A stretch of DNA of 64,000 nt, taken from assembly GCA_023055355.1 (NCBI GenBank), contig JALJCS010000006.1, positions 34,937,001 to 35,001,000 on the forward strand, given 5' to 3'. The translations under genes were made by a program, and so were the position numbers. The stretch's first letter is position 1. Each line of letters opens with the position of its first letter. This DNA comes from Agelaius tricolor (Eukaryota; Chordata; Aves; Passeriformes; Icteridae). The notes beneath the pieces were generated by a model that was not told where the DNA came from, made no database searches, and was given only the letters and a program-made list of their open reading frames with translations. Below are positions 25,501 to 39,553 of this stretch, piece by piece.

Positions 25501-28500
25501 TTGCTTAACATCATTCATGTACTTATGTAACCACCTGAATGTGGGCTGTGGAGAGACAGGTTTATAAAAGAATTTTTATGGCATACACTTTCATCTCAGT
25601 ATTTATATTTCTGAAAGAAAAATGTCACAGCAATATGATAGGTCTTGGGCCAATGCACCTTGGGTATTGCTGTCTGTAGAGTCTGCTTCATTACTGATGT
25701 ATTTGTGAAATATACCACTTGCCCATTTAATAATAAACAATAACACTGAGTTACATGCAGTCCTGTATTGCAGATAAAGCCTTGCTAATGTTAAAAACAG
25801 TGTTTGGTAGATGAGAATGGTACTCCTCAAATAAAATAATATCTTCCTGTTTATGTTTAGCTCTTACTAATTTACCATCCATAATCTAATTACAAAATAG
25901 GCAAATAGTTAGAAATGGGATATAAGAATTTCAGCATGTGTAGGCTGTTTAAAAAGTGAGAATAGTAATGAAGAAAACATAGAATAAATTGCTGTGGGAC
26001 AACACATGTGCAAAGCATATAAGGGAGAAGACCCCCTCCCCCAGTTTTAGTGACAATTTTTTTGTTTAGACCATAGCTGGAAATATTGTGTTTATCTTTT
26101 TCCAATTTCAAATGTTACATAACAGCTATTGAAACACTTTCTTAAGGTTTTTAAGGAAAGAGAATGGATTGTTGACTTAACAAAATCTAAGTGAAACTGC
26201 TAAAAAAGATCCTTCTTTGATAAAAGTAATTCTGTGTATATCTAAAACTTAGTTTTTAGAGCCACATCAAATACAGACAAGTGAATTAACCAATAATGTC
26301 TGGGTATTATTTCAATTTCTAGGGTTGTTTTTTTTTAAATGTTCATCTGATCTGGGTCCATGACACCTGCAGTGAGCAATAGATCCGGTGGGGACTCACA
26401 AAGTGTGTATGTTTATAGTGTTTAGAGCCAAGGACTGGAAGCTGTGCTGTATCTCCAGTGCCATCAGTATAATTACACCAGCAGAGACCTAGGCTTTCTG
26501 TCTATTCAGGAGCTTTAAAACATATAAATAATCAGGTCATGCTGTGGCTGGAGGCAAACATTGACCACAGTCCTGGAAAAATGCATGTTGAGAGTTTAAT
26601 ACTTGAGTATGCTTATCTTACAAAATACACTGCAGCAAGTGCTAAGGGTATTTCACTAAATAGAGCTTAATGTTAAGCATATTACCAGTCCTATATTAGT
26701 ATATGTTTTAAGTGTTTTGCTGGATTAGCTCTGGAGAACATTAAGCTTGTGCTTACAGTACTAGAGCATTGATTCAAAGTTCTTTTTCAGAAAAGTAAGT
26801 ACAGAAAAAAAGCATGTACTTGCTTGAGTACAAGTTGTATTCAAAATATTTGTAGCAGTTGTGTATATTGCTGAATTGAAGTGGGCAAAAAATGCTCAAA
26901 CAAGCTCCTTTCCTGTAATTCAACCTGTGGTCAGTAAAAATATGAATTTGAACAAATTTCTGCTAGTTATAATATTCATAGTAGCATATTGCCCAACTAA
27001 ACTATAGAAATGGAGGCACATATAGCTGTGAAAATAATATCCAACCTCTTCTACCACAATTTTATAACCCAAAGCCACATGAATGATGGAATTGGTTATC
27101 AATCAGCAGGTTGATAGCTTGTTTTTTCACGTGAGGAAGCACCTGGTCCAAATTAATATTTCAAAGCACATTTTTAAAGTTAATTCTTTCCAGAATATTT
27201 CACATGCTTCTTATATGCTCATTAAGATTACTTCATGTGGTAAGGCTGCTCTTTTGTAGTGATGTGACTACACTGGAGGATGAGGGCCCAGATCACACAT
27301 GAGGCAAGGGCCAGACTTCCAAAGTGTTCGGGGTCTGACTGCATCCTCCTTCAGCAGCTGCTGCTGCATGGCTGAAGAGGTTCCTGCCCCTACTCACTCA
27401 TCTCTGCTCTCTGCTGACGTGTCCAGCACTGCCTGGGAGGGTGGTCCTTGGAGCAGCCTGCCTCACTCAGATTTATCAAAATAGGCTGGATAAGCAAAGG
27501 TGAGGGAATGATTATAGGGAGATATTAAGACTGGGGAGAAGGAGAATGGGAGTCCTGATGGCTATAAATAATTTGCTTCGTGCACAGTGAAGGAGAAAGT
27601 GAAAACTTCTCATGCCTCCATTGGAACTTACAGAAAAAACCAAGTGATCCTCAGGAGGCAAAATTACACAAAACAAATAAACATTTTTGTAAATCCTCTA
27701 CCTTCCCAACCTTCCTCTTTAATCACCTAAAAACCTTTAAAAATTTGATCTTGTTAGTACCTTGAACTCAATGTTTTACCTGACCTTAACTGAAGTTTGA
27801 ACAGGCTGAAGCTGATCCATGCCCTTTACTTTAGTCAATATGATATTGCAATCTCAACTGAGATATAAGATTCTCTACTGTAATTCTTGTAATTCTCACC
27901 TATTAGTCACAAGATGCTGTAGTAAAGATACAAATATTCCAAAGATAAACAAAAAGTAAATTACAAAAGTTATTTCATGTCTTCTTCAGAGTAAGAAAAT
28001 GTGGTAATACTTAATGTGAAATGCAATGGTTGTCCATGTTATGGTTTAAAGAATGTGAAAATCCAGATGCAGTCTTGCATTTTGTGCTATTTTAGGTAGG
28101 ATAAGAGGCCCAAATATTAGAGGTGTTAGAATAAGCTTTTACTATGTGAAATTGGATGAGATGAATTTTTAAGAGAAGGATATCAATATTTAGCAGCTGT
28201 GACAAATGTAGAATATTCATTCCAAAGTCTGGAAGTGTACTCAAATATGCAAATATTCGAAATTTGGAAGACACATTCAGAGTTTTGAAATTAAATGTTT
28301 GTGAAGAACAACAGGATTAGTCAAAAGTTATTAAAATAAATCTGAGAACCACAGCATCAATTCATAACCTTTGCGTGTCTTGTCAAAGAGGAGAGAATCC
28401 ATTCCAAAGGCAGGTTGGCAGTAATTAAGTGACAACTTAGACTTTGCATTGTTTTTCTCAGTTTTGTACAAGAAAAATACCAAATGAAAATGCTAGAATA

Positions 28501-31129
28501 AGGCAATAGGATTCTCCTTTTACTTATCTGATAACCTACTATGGCATTTTGATTGCCAAATGCTTTTTTTTCTTGTTTACCAAATATTATTTCAGTTATA
28601 TCACTACAATCCTTGTATTTTTCAGCAGGCATTTTCATTGACTGTTTGCTTATTATTTATTATAATAATTCCTTTTGTCTTGTAACTGAAACCTCTTAAA
28701 CCCTGGTTTCTGCAATGGTTATGATCACATTTCAGTTCTTTACAATTTGTTCAAGTGTTTATTCTGCACATAGTTTATAATAAAATATTTTTAAAAAGCT
28801 AGATGTTTTGACAATTAGGGAAAAAATAGAATAGCGCTTATCTCAACTGCTAAAAGAATATAACAAACTAAAACTACTGTGAGTGATGATTCTCTGCCCA
28901 GGGCAGTAAACTCTAGAATGTTCCAGCTGTAAATTTATCTTTCTAACCATTTACAGAGCATAGATAATGTCTGTTTCTTTACTGGTCTAGTAAATATCCG
29001 ACCTACATTTCTAATGAAAAAAACAAGCTGTTTAGATTTCAGGAGCCTAGAAGTTTATTTGGCATGTATATTTTAGTAATGTTGAATTTAATTGGGAAAA
29101 ATGTAAGCTAATACCAATGAGATAACACCAAAAACTGCACCTACATGTTTACCTGTGTATATATATCATCAAGAAAAATTGGATAGCAGTTCCCTTAATT
29201 ATCCATGTTCATCTTCTGTCAGATGATCAGGTAGTGGAGATATACATGAAGTCCATAATGTTCATATATTTCTTACTTCACTTGACTAAGCTTGTGATGC
29301 TTATTTTTGTGAGGCTTTTGATTGTTGTTTCCTGTGAATAACCTGGTAGAACAACTTAAGTAGAAAAAATTAGACCAAAAGGTGGTAAAACTAATTCTGT
29401 CCAAATCTTGAATTCCCAACTGAATGTTTCAGCTCACCTTGAATTTGATTCCACATTATTTGATCCCACTAAATCACTAAATAGAATAATTCCCACCTCT
29501 GCTGTTTGACACTAGATCAAATACTTGAACATGATCACAAGTTTATGTTCCTTAATATGAAACAAATTAATTTAAGCCTTAATCTGAGGAGGTTTTTAGT
29601 AAAAGCAGCATAATAAGATGCTGTTTCTTGGAAAATAAATGTGCTTCAGAATAACACCTGGGAAACCTTTTCCATGGCAGTGAAATCTCAAAACAATACT
29701 TAGAATGTGCCCATGGATTTTATATTGTTCAGTTATTATGAGCTTGGAAGAAGCTGTGAGCTTTTTTCTGGACCATGGCTACATTATCTACTTTAGTGTT
29801 TTAATTTGAGCTCTTCATGGGACAAAAAGTGCTGACACAAATTCTGTACTGAGCTTTAAACTGCACTGTAACAGCAAATGCCATCCTAGATAAAAGATTA
29901 GTCTTGAAAATTGTACCAAGAATATACCAACTAGTCTATGCAAAAAGGATAAGGATATTAATTCAACCTGACTAGGGAGCAGATTATACTATAAATAGGA
30001 CTCTGAGGCTGCAACTAATGCAAGGCTGGTAATTTCCTACAAAATCCATTGCATGTATATGTGCCCTAATCCTGTAATATGATCCTCAGTCTAATCCTTA
30101 CACCTACCTATTATGTCACACTAATTTTCCTGTGCAGAGAGCTCTGCACACCTGAGGCTTTACTTGCTTGGATTCATTGTGGGATCAGAGAACTGCTTGT
30201 AGAAGGAACATATAAAAGTATAAGGAATATTTTATGTAGAAGGTAAGCTAACAGAGGATTGACACATCTGAAATCCCAAATTCTTTGAAATATTGAAAAA
30301 AATTGGGATAGATCAAAATCTAAATAAAAACAAGAACTCTTCAGGTTCAAAGTGTCGTGCAGACTATTTTCCAGTGCATTTTGGAGCTGACTGAAGTTCA
30401 AGATTCATTTCTTCAGACAAAGTCCAAAAATAACCTGTTTCTGCCCCGTTGGAGGTTTGCTGGAAGAAGAGCACACAAAAACTAGATGGATGCAGCATAA
30501 AACTCCCCTTAATCCTGATTTCCACATTCTCACAACTGTTTCAGTTATAGGCAAAAATGCTGTACTTTTTTTTCCTTTTCTTTCTTTTTTTTCCCCTGAT
30601 CTTTGCATGATTAAGCATTGCTTGAATCTTCCTATTAATTCTTAGACCTGGTGTGCTGCCCACTCTTCTCTCCCTTGATTTCATCTCCTCCTACTTAAAC
30701 CCTGTTTTGCCTGTTGTCACAAGTGTGGCACAACAGATTTAGTCCAAAGCTCAATCCTGTGCCAAACACAGTAAGTTTTACCTATTAGACATTTCCTTAA
30801 CTGCCTACTTCCATAGGATTTCTTTTCCAATTCCTTGCCTTAGTCACTGAGGTTCTTTTTCTCTGAACAGTAAAACTTCTTTCCTGCAGTCTTCTTTCTC
30901 TCTCTCCGTCCTTTTGCAGTGCTCCTCTTTGCAAATATCTAACTCAAAGTACACTTTCAGGGAAGATGCATTCATGAAAATCTCTCCAAAATAAGGGAGT
31001 AAGATATATGTTTTTCTTATAAGGGTGAAAACAGGGTAGTTTTTATGATTTATCTATGAAGATTTGGAGTATCTTCTAGGTAGAGAAACATTACTTTTGG
31101 CTACTGAAGTATCTACTGGTTCTCCTGTT

Positions 31130-31290
31130 TAAATGGCCTCATGAGAAGGACAATTAATGAAACTCTTATTAAGATGGAAAAGAAGCTGATGAGTTGGAGA
31201 AGATTAAAAAGCAAATCAATCAGCATTAAGGCTGATCTGTTACAGCCTTGATGGATCAAGTTAGACTCCTGTTCCTTAATTACTTGCTGT
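31130..31290. promoter_or_regulatory. Candidate conserved non-coding element
   Basis: Unique sequence with CAATTAATG (31151-31159), TCTTATTAAGATGG, AATCAATCAGC (PBX/MEIS-like) and TTAATTA (31276-31282) within 140 bp, free of simple repeats. Texture and motif content resemble vertebrate desert enhancers; conservation must be tested by alignment. Confidence 0.25.
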
Positions 31291-31649
31291 TTAACTGTTG
31301 TCTTCTGAAGAACTTGTTATGTAGAAGTAAGATTTACTGAAAAACAAAGGGTTGTGGAGGATTTCTTGTGTTTCAGGGGTTTTCAATTTATTTTCAAACA
31401 GTGATGCAATTGACTTAAGGAGAAGAAAATTCAGTTATCACTGTTATAATCGAAAAGTCATGTAACCTGAACTGTAGCTAACAAGGGTTTTATCTAAAAT
31501 CCGTGGGAAATGGTGCTTTTCTTCTATTTCTGAAAAGATGTATGTGTTGCAGTATCTTAACCAATTTTACCTAGTCTAGTTGATGCAAGGATTCTTGAAA
31601 AAGCTCTAACCCACTTCAAATATTTTTTTAATCAGTACTCTATAGTAAT

Positions 31650-31663
31650 GTGCCCCCTATTGA
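31650..31663 (-). promoter_or_regulatory. Possible CTCF-like motif, minus strand
   Basis: On the minus strand the sequence TCAATAGGGGGCAC matches the CTCF core CCASYAGRKGGCRS at 12 of 14 positions, including AGGGGGC. It points left, so it would be convergent with the plus-strand motif at 19,709. Surrounding DNA is AT-rich and the match is weaker than at 19,709. Confidence 0.3.
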
Positions 31664-34600
31664 CGGAGTGACAAAATTATCCTTTGTCTCTTAAAAAAGA
31701 AAAAAGCCCAGAAGTTTCTCTCCTCAATTAGGTAAAATGACACCTCATAGCACCTTGGGAACTTCACCTAAAACTTAAGGATAGCCAATTGGACAGAAGC
31801 CAAAAAGTCCTGCCTAAACAATTTACTAGAAAAGGAAGAGAACAAGAGGAAATATTCACTTTTGTGAGGTGATTTATCAGGAGCAAGAACCTCTTGCCCT
31901 GGCTCGATTTTTCTCTGTAAAGAGCTTTGTTATTTTGCCTTCTATTAAAACTTTTCTGTTTCCAACACTGCCATAGAAGCCATCCTGCTGATTTTATGCC
32001 ATCTGAGGTGGCTGAGCTATATTGGGTGTGATATAAATCTCCAAAAGCTTATAAGACCTGGCTCAAGGAGACCCTTATATCAGTACTCCTTTTTTTATCT
32101 TGTCCCTCTCACTCTTTCTCCAATTAGGATAAGGTATTATTACATTCAGTGGTCTGACAAATTTATTATGGCTTCAACTAACTCTTGGCAAAGCAATTGA
32201 TCTTGTTGAGTCTGTACTTATACTAATAAATCATCTTGGGGTTTTTTAAGTGCATTTACATTTTATGGACAGGCATTTTGGAACTATGGGAATATATTTT
32301 AGTGTTAAACACATTTTTCTCTAACAATTTGGGAATTTTCTTAAGCTACTGCTCATGATATTTTAATGATACATTAAATACACTTTTTTGTCTCTGTGAT
32401 CATTGTATTTACTATCTTCTATGGCAAAGATTGAACAACTCAAGATACCCTTAAAGTACATGTCAATTAAGGTCACTCTACTGTATATATTGAAGTAGAA
32501 AGTACATTTGAACTGCCATAAGTATTGGTCCTGAATTATTTCTCTGTAAAAGAGTGCTAAAAGAATTAAGTTCTCATCATCCAGTTATTGTTGAGATATT
32601 ATGAAAGGTACTGAAAAGTATGCTGATTATACTTATGTAATGGGGAGAACTTCCATTTTCTCTGTTGGGAGCTTTCTGAAGAAAAATTTAACATCTGACT
32701 TCAAGTTATCGCTGTTGACTTCTGCAAAGCTTGCCAATTGCACCTTAGAGAAAATGTGCTGTTACTGTTAACACCCAAACAAGCCATATAATTGAGTGGT
32801 ATTCATATTTACTATCAAAATCCCTAAGTATCAGAGCATTTTCACCTGTTTCTCTCTAGGAGGATGTTTTTGGTAGATAAATTAGATGTCAGGTCTAATT
32901 TATATATTAATATAAAGGTCTATTTAAAGTACATACATCATAGCACTAATTTCTGTGTCTTTATGATATGAAGTGATTAAAAATCCTTGTACATTATAAG
33001 CTTGGAATTTTTCAATGTTTTTAACTTGTTTTAGACATAAATCTTATATTTTAATATTCGATTTCCACTTTTTAAAATGCAGTAAAATCTAAGAGAAAAG
33101 AAGGAATAAGACCTACTAATGCCACCCAGGCTTTTTATTAATGAATCCTCTGTCAAGGCAATTGCACTGATAAATCTGAAGATGACATCTAGTGAAGTAC
33201 TACTCTGCTTCCTTTTGAGTGTTCTGTATCTTGGTAGTCTTTCGTGACTTGCAGTGATTTATAACAAGCAATGTTGCTCTCACTTCCTGCTCTCTTGTCA
33301 TTTCATGGATGGTCACAAAATCCTCATTCACATCAGCACCACAACAGTGCTGGGGACCAGCATAGCTGTACTGCTTAATTATTTTAGCATCATCTGTGGT
33401 GCTCTGCAGATCAGAAAAATTAATAAAGTCAAACCAGCTGGCGTGTCTCAGCCTCCTCTTTATTGCTCTGGTACAAGTCAGGAAAAATATGGCTGAGTCA
33501 TGTGAGTTATTTTGGTGATGTTGAAGAAGCTTAAGAACAATATAAATTGTGCTCAAAAAATACTGGGGAAGGAACAGAAGAAATTATTTTAGACTGATCT
33601 GGTTTAAGGATTTTAAAATAGGTGTACTTATGAAGGGATTCATGTCTTTGGAGTTTCTTTTCAATAATGGTATTTAGAAGGTGATCATGAAATTAAGATA
33701 GCTATTTCCCAGTGTTCAGGGGATCTCTGTGTGGAAGCATGGTAGCACAATTTCTAATTAACTTGGAGGGATCTGTGGGAGGAATCACTTTTTACACCTG
33801 CATGTAGGAAGGTGATGTTTAAGGTTTAAGAGAAAATCCCATATCTAGAGCTGTGCTTGTGATTATTCTGTATTCAAAGCATCCTTCAGTGTCTCTTGTA
33901 CAATCAGTATAACCTCTTAAACTTTTGGACTGAGTTCTCCTTTGTTTTCTCTGAGCACAATCTTGCCTTGCAAATAATTCTGGTTCTGTACTCTTTGAAT
34001 CCAAGCAGATAAATGGTAATGGATTGCATTTTATAATGAAATTATTTTAAACTCCAGGTCATAAAAAAGTGAAGTTCTGATATAACTATAAAGAATATTG
34101 TCAACAGCTATTTTGCTATTCAGTAAGTGAATTAATTCCTTTTTAAAAGAGAGAATTTGGAAGAAAATTAATACTCCTTATTAACAGGTGAACTGAATTG
34201 GCCACATTTTTTGAGATGTGGAATAATCTATAACATCCTTTAACATCAGCATTGTTTCTAATGCCACAGTGAGAGTGAAAGGCTTATAATGTCTTTGATA
34301 CCCAGGAAATACAAAATAAGCCATTACAATGCCTCAGTCTCTTCTGAATCTAACTTTCTTTTTATCTTTATTTTACTGCAACAATTTTAAGAAGAAAATT
34401 GTGTTCCTATTTAGTTAACTATAAGGTTCATCACCAGAATTGTAGTGTGGCTATTTTGTTTTATTTTTTATTTAATATTAGTAGTATTATTTTTGAGGGC
34501 TTTAGCTTTAGTTTGCTGGGGGATTTGGTTTGTTTTCTGGTGAAAACCAAACTCCACTGAAAACAGATATTGTTTATTCAGCTTTAGATGCTAATTTTGT

Positions 34601-35839
34601 GCATAGCTCCTTTATGCAGTACTTTTTTCCAATAAACAATGAGGTTTTTCCCACATGATGGTGCTCAATTAATGTTAGAGCAATTGAGTGTCTTCTTAAT
34701 TCCTTGTTGTTTGAAATGTGGTTCAATAACTTCCTGAATGCTATCCAATCTCTTCAATAACAACTGCTAGTTTGTTTCTAGCTTTATCAGAGGTTTTTGT
34801 GAAATTTTGTTGTTTTGTGAACATTAACCATATTCACATGATCCTTGGAGATGAAAATTATGATTCTGCTTTTATAGACATGAAAGTGGAAAACAAATTT
34901 TATAGTCTTATTAATTTTGAGATCTGATTCACCATTTTTTTGGTTTAACAACAGAGCTACCTTTAGATCCTAATTTTCTGATTTGTAGAGAACAAGAGAC
35001 ATCATTTTGTCTCATTGTAAATCTAATGGACACACAAAACCTGGGTCTGTGAATGTATGAAGAGCTTTCCAACCGTACAAAACACAAATCAGTATTGTAT
35101 AAATCATTCACCAACTTAGTTGAGCAATATGTATAATGGAATTAAACCTTATCCATGATTACCTATATATTTCAAAAGAAAACAAAAGCATAAATTGCAG
35201 CCTAATAGGATGGTGATATCAGTATAATCAGAACCTTGTGCATCTACCACAGTGCTTTTTCAGTACTTTAGTGAATGGCATGACTCTGAACATCAGGTTT
35301 GCATCCTTTAACACCAGTACTAAAAAGAAACAAGGCTTTTGCCAAAAGGTTTCATGGGTGTCTGCCAGGAGCAGAGGAAAAGGGAGCTTTAAATCTTTAA
35401 CATCATTCAAAGCACCACAACGTATAGATTCTCCTGTTTGCTTGCAACTTCATCCAGTTTGTAGGAACTCAGTCTCCTCCTGAGCCAGAGGTGTTGACTT
35501 TGCATTTAAACTTCAACCCAAACTGTCCCTTTTTTGTCAGAGTTTTAATTATGCAGCTCTATTCTTGAAAAGTTCTCTTGTTGTTTTATGCACAACAAAA
35601 GGAAGGGGCCAGCATTTCTTGAAGTGCAACAATCATTTATCAGGATAATGTTCCTAACACGCACTACTTCAGACTAAATTAGCCTGTTCTTTGCAAATGA
35701 ACAGCAGGTTGCCATTCTTTGACATTTTCTAGTATTTTCAGGACTTTTTATCATTTCTTTGTTTTCCACTGGATGCCAGGGTTAACAAACAAATAAGTGG
35801 GTGGCAGTTTCAAGCACAAAAGTAAGCTGCAGGCAGTCC

Positions 35840-35990
35840 TTGTTAATTTGATTTTCACTATCTGCTTTCATTTGCATAATTGTAGCAGGTAAGTTGAGGT
35901 CATATGGTTATGCCAGGGAAGCAACTCCTGACTTCTTGCTTCATGAGGTAATTCATGATAATCTGGAATATTAATAACAAGATTTGGCAA
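35840..35990. promoter_or_regulatory. Candidate conserved non-coding element with POU octamer
   Basis: A perfect octamer ATTTGCAT at 35870-35877 lies between GTTAATTTGATT and a run containing TTCATGAGGTAATTCATGA and GGAATATTAATAAC. Unique sequence, no repeats. Evidence is motif content only. Confidence 0.22.
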
Positions 35991-36677
35991 AAGTTCTGTT
36001 GGTCAAATCATAAATGAAGAAAAGTTATGAGCAAAAATGCTACAAAATGCTGCTCCTTACTTATATTTTGTGCAAAACTCTGCCCATGCCCACATTTCTG
36101 GGTAATAGGCAATAATATAAATTATACCATGCCTCACAATGTAATGTGTTATGTTGAGTGCCTAAGTAGCTGTGGATAAGTAGGGGGAAATGTAATGCTG
36201 AGATTTTCTTTTTATTCTGTTGAGTAATTTGAAGTGGCAAACCTTATTTTCTTAGACAGTCCTTCTAGTCCAAACTCTAAGCTCCTGAGTAAACTTCATT
36301 TGCAATCTCTGGATGCTAATGGCATCCTGAAGAGTAGCAGCAGTGCTATCAGTACTTAATTTCTCAGCTTTGGTACTGTTTATCTGTAACTCTTATTTTC
36401 ATATATTTTTACACATTTATCCTTTTGAATTCAGCAAAATGCTCCGCAGTGAAAAAGAAAGGAATATGGGGAGGGGGCTAATTATGTAAATTGGATATAG
36501 ACTTATACACAAAAAATCAAAGTTAGATTCCAACTCTTGCTTACCTGTCCTTGCCAGCAAAAATAAGTATTTTATTCCAGATATTCCAGATATTAGAAAT
36601 TGATACAGCAAAATTGAAAGCTGGTTTCTCAAAACAAGATAAAAATCACCCAGGTTTTTATTTTAATTTTCCTTAAA

Positions 36678-36716
36678 CATATATATATACACACACATAT
36701 ATATATAATATATATG
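36678..36716. repeat. Compound AT/AC microsatellite
   Basis: Alternating AT, then AC, then AT dinucleotides with one slip. A low-complexity tract that can form cruciform DNA and is likely polymorphic. Confidence 0.8.
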
Positions 36717-36760
36717 TCTGTGACTATTCAGATTACCTTAGCTTTCCATTTAAAGTTTAA

Positions 36761-36795
36761 AAATAATTTTCCAAATAATTTTCCAAATAATTTTT
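36761..36795 (+). repeat. Three-copy 12-bp tandem repeat
   Basis: AAATAATTTTCC occurs twice in perfect tandem (36761-36772, 36773-36784), and a third partial copy follows to 36795. A short local duplication. Confidence 0.75.
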
Positions 36796-37517
36796 GACTG
36801 CAAACTTTCAGCTCCTCCTTTTACCTCCCTTTTACATATGTTCAGCTCTTGTCTGCTTTTCTTAACTATTTCTTCTTTGCTTACCAAAATTTCAGCCTGT
36901 TAAATTTGTCTGCTCTGAGCAACTTTAAGAGTTTACCATGTTTTTTAGTAAGCTCTCTGAAATACCACTTTGTATTAAGGAGGATTACTCTTATAAGTAA
37001 AAGTCTCTAGAATTTGATAAATACAAGTGCAAAATAGGATACTGCACTTCAATGTCTCATCTTTTGTAGTAAATTATTTTTGTAATATATTTTATTAGCT
37101 CTACTTCAAAGGCATTTGGGTGGTTGCTTTGTGATACACAGAACACAAACACAAAATTTTTAGGAGCTTAATTGTTACTAGCTGTTTATAGTATGTAGCC
37201 ATTTCCACAAGCAATTTATAACAGTATGGCATGATTGTGAGCACTTGTGAAGAACAGCAAACTTCCTCTTTCCTGAAGTTCTCAGAGATGAAGAGGTTTT
37301 CAGCAGTATTTGGTATCCTTCCCTCTTGTAGATCAGCAGAATTTCCCTGTTGGTAAAGCTTTCACTTCCATTGCTATCACATCCCTCTGGCTAGTGGTGA
37401 ATTTCAATAGCTAATCTGTGTTCACCCCTATCAACATGGAATATGCCATGTAACTCCTCTGGCACCTAACCATCCTTTCTGAGCTGTGTGTTTGCATAAC
37501 TGTTTGGCATTCTTTGT

Positions 37518-37573
37518 CCAAGTTAAGTCCTTTATTAAAGGACCTTTATAAGCCAAGTTAAGGCTTTATTAAA
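37518..37573 (+). repeat. Direct duplication with 35-bp period
   Basis: A 22-bp word starting CCAAGTTAAG and ending CTTTATTAAA (37518-37539) recurs with one substitution and one deletion at 37553-37573. Likely a replication-slippage duplication. Confidence 0.6.
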
Positions 37574-38233
37574 CATTTTTTGTCTCATGATTAAGAGGTT
37601 TCCAGGAGCTCTCAATAAAGCTCTAAACTTACTGAAGCTGTTATGTCATACAGCCCTCAAAACGCTATGATTACAGCTCAGACTTGGTGTGGCCATTTAT
37701 GGCCTTGCAGACTTATAAGGCAATAACTTGACTCCCCTTGTACCTTTTGCCATTTGTGATGACCAAAATTGAAAAATACATTTATATGTTTAAATGTATA
37801 TGTGGGTTTGCTTCTCCTGACTGCCTGTACTAGGACTAAGAATGCATTCCTTTCTCTTTCATGGCATCCCTACTTAAATGGTGTTTGATCAGGCCATGGA
37901 AAAAAATGCAAACTGAAACACAATTGCAGCACCACAGGCTACAACATAGGCAAGCCTTTTGTCAGGTTTCAAAGCTTTGGATTTATCTTAACAACCTCTT
38001 TTGCTGAGCACTTTGGCAGAAGTGAAAATCTGATCATGCTTTTCAGAGTTTTCCAGGTATTGAAATAGGATTTTCTTTATTTCACTAGTGAGTACGTGTA
38101 CCATCAAACCCAATTAGCCAGAGAGGCCAAATGGAAAATTATAAATAGAAATTAATTTTGTGACTCTGCTTATATTGAACTGGAAGATATGAGAATGATA
38201 ATGAAAATTAAAAATTGCTGGTATTAAAAATTG

Positions 38234-38281
38234 TATACTTTAGGGCAAGGCTGCTGCTTATATACTTTAAGGACAAGGCTG
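38234..38281 (+). repeat. Direct duplication with 27-bp period
   Basis: TATACTTTA, then GGGCAAGGCTG or AGGACAAGGCTG, appears at 38234-38253 and 38261-38281. The copies differ by two changes, so the duplication is not recent. Confidence 0.6.
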
Positions 38282-39553
38282 ATATGAATTTGAAGATTAT
38301 CAGGTAGCAAGAAACTGATAGTACTTTGAGATCTTGAAGATTTCAAAGTACTGTACAGGCAGTCTCTCAGTTCATGTGCTACTTCTGAAAACTGATCTGG
38401 CAGCTCTATATCAACTAGTTTGTGAAAGGCTGCTAGTACAAGGGCAAATAGACAGATTCATGATATCAGCAAAATACTGCTGCATTCTCCAGAGCCAAGA
38501 TGAGGTTACCATGGGTAGGCTTTATATTGTGCTAGACACCCTGTGTATCAGCATTTTCTGAGGTTCTGGGGGGGTTTTGTGTTTCTTATCTGTTGTAAAC
38601 AAAGACCATTTTTTCTCTTTTGTAACCTCTCTGTGCTGCTTATACTAAAAAGTGGGAATGAAAGTCTTCTAACCATGTGGAGAAAGAGAGAATCCTAAAT
38701 AAACAGGAATAGCAAAAAATACTAATAGCAGTATTGTAAAATAGCAAGAACCCAACAGGCTTCCTCTGCACAGTGACTTGGTAGATTAGGGAGTGTACTC
38801 CCACTTCTTTTCTCTAGGGTCTTTTAATCCTGAAAGAACATGGGGAAGTTTTTCCATTGCTGCTACAGTAAGTGAAATGACTGTACTATGGAGAGTTGAC
38901 TGGCAGCATTTAAAGAGCCATGGTACCAGTCTGAGCAGGTTACTCATCTGAATGTGGAATGCCACTTCTTTCTTACTATTGTTCCATATTTATTTATTGG
39001 AATTTACACAATAGACCTTCTGGGCTAGGATATGTATTAATTCTCTCTTTGGCTAGCAGAAAAAAAATATTTCAGGAATTTTTCAGGGAAGAATGTTATA
39101 CAATAACAATCGCAGAAAAATGCCTATTCCTTAAATGAAATAGCCTAACCATGCAAATAATGTCTGGGGCCACACAACTGGTGGAGAATTATCCATGTCC
39201 CAGTCTCACTCTCCAGTAAGCATCTCCAGAAGCATTTGCTATCTATCAAGGGTGTTTCTTGTAGCAAAGTAAGAGCCTGTGCTTTACCCTACGATATTGT
39301 TACTCATAAAACAGGCTCCCTGCGAGCTGAGATGCCGGCGATCCTTCTCAGGTGCTGGAGCCGAAACGTGTCTGAGGCTGCCGGGGGCGGAGGAGGCTCC
39401 GTAGTCCCCGGGGGCCGCCGGTCCCTGCGCTGCCCCGCCCCACCCGGCTCCGCTACAGGTGGATAAAGGTGGCTCTTCCCCGGCTCCCGGCTCTCCTCCA
39501 GCCCGTCCTTCCTCACGGCGGCTCTCCCCAGGCGCCCCCCTCCCCCTCGCCTT

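Larger units (their letters stand above)
22000..39300. other. AT-rich intergenic desert upstream of KCNH8 (right part)
   Basis: No gene or recognisable transposon. Motif-dense unique stretches at about 22,280-22,580, 31,130-31,290 and 35,840-35,990 look like conserved non-coding elements. Also present are a CTCF-like site at 31,650-31,663 (minus), a 35-bp-period duplication at 37,518-37,573, a 27-bp-period duplication at 38,234-38,281, and AT/AC microsatellite and 12-bp tandem repeats at 36,678-36,795. The longest frame (118 codons, minus, 33,200-33,556) has no family resemblance. Confidence 0.65.

Noticed and set aside
33200..33556. 118-codon minus-strand frame in the desert
   Set aside because: No recognisable motif, and an overlapping opposite-strand frame has equal standing. 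Treated as chance.
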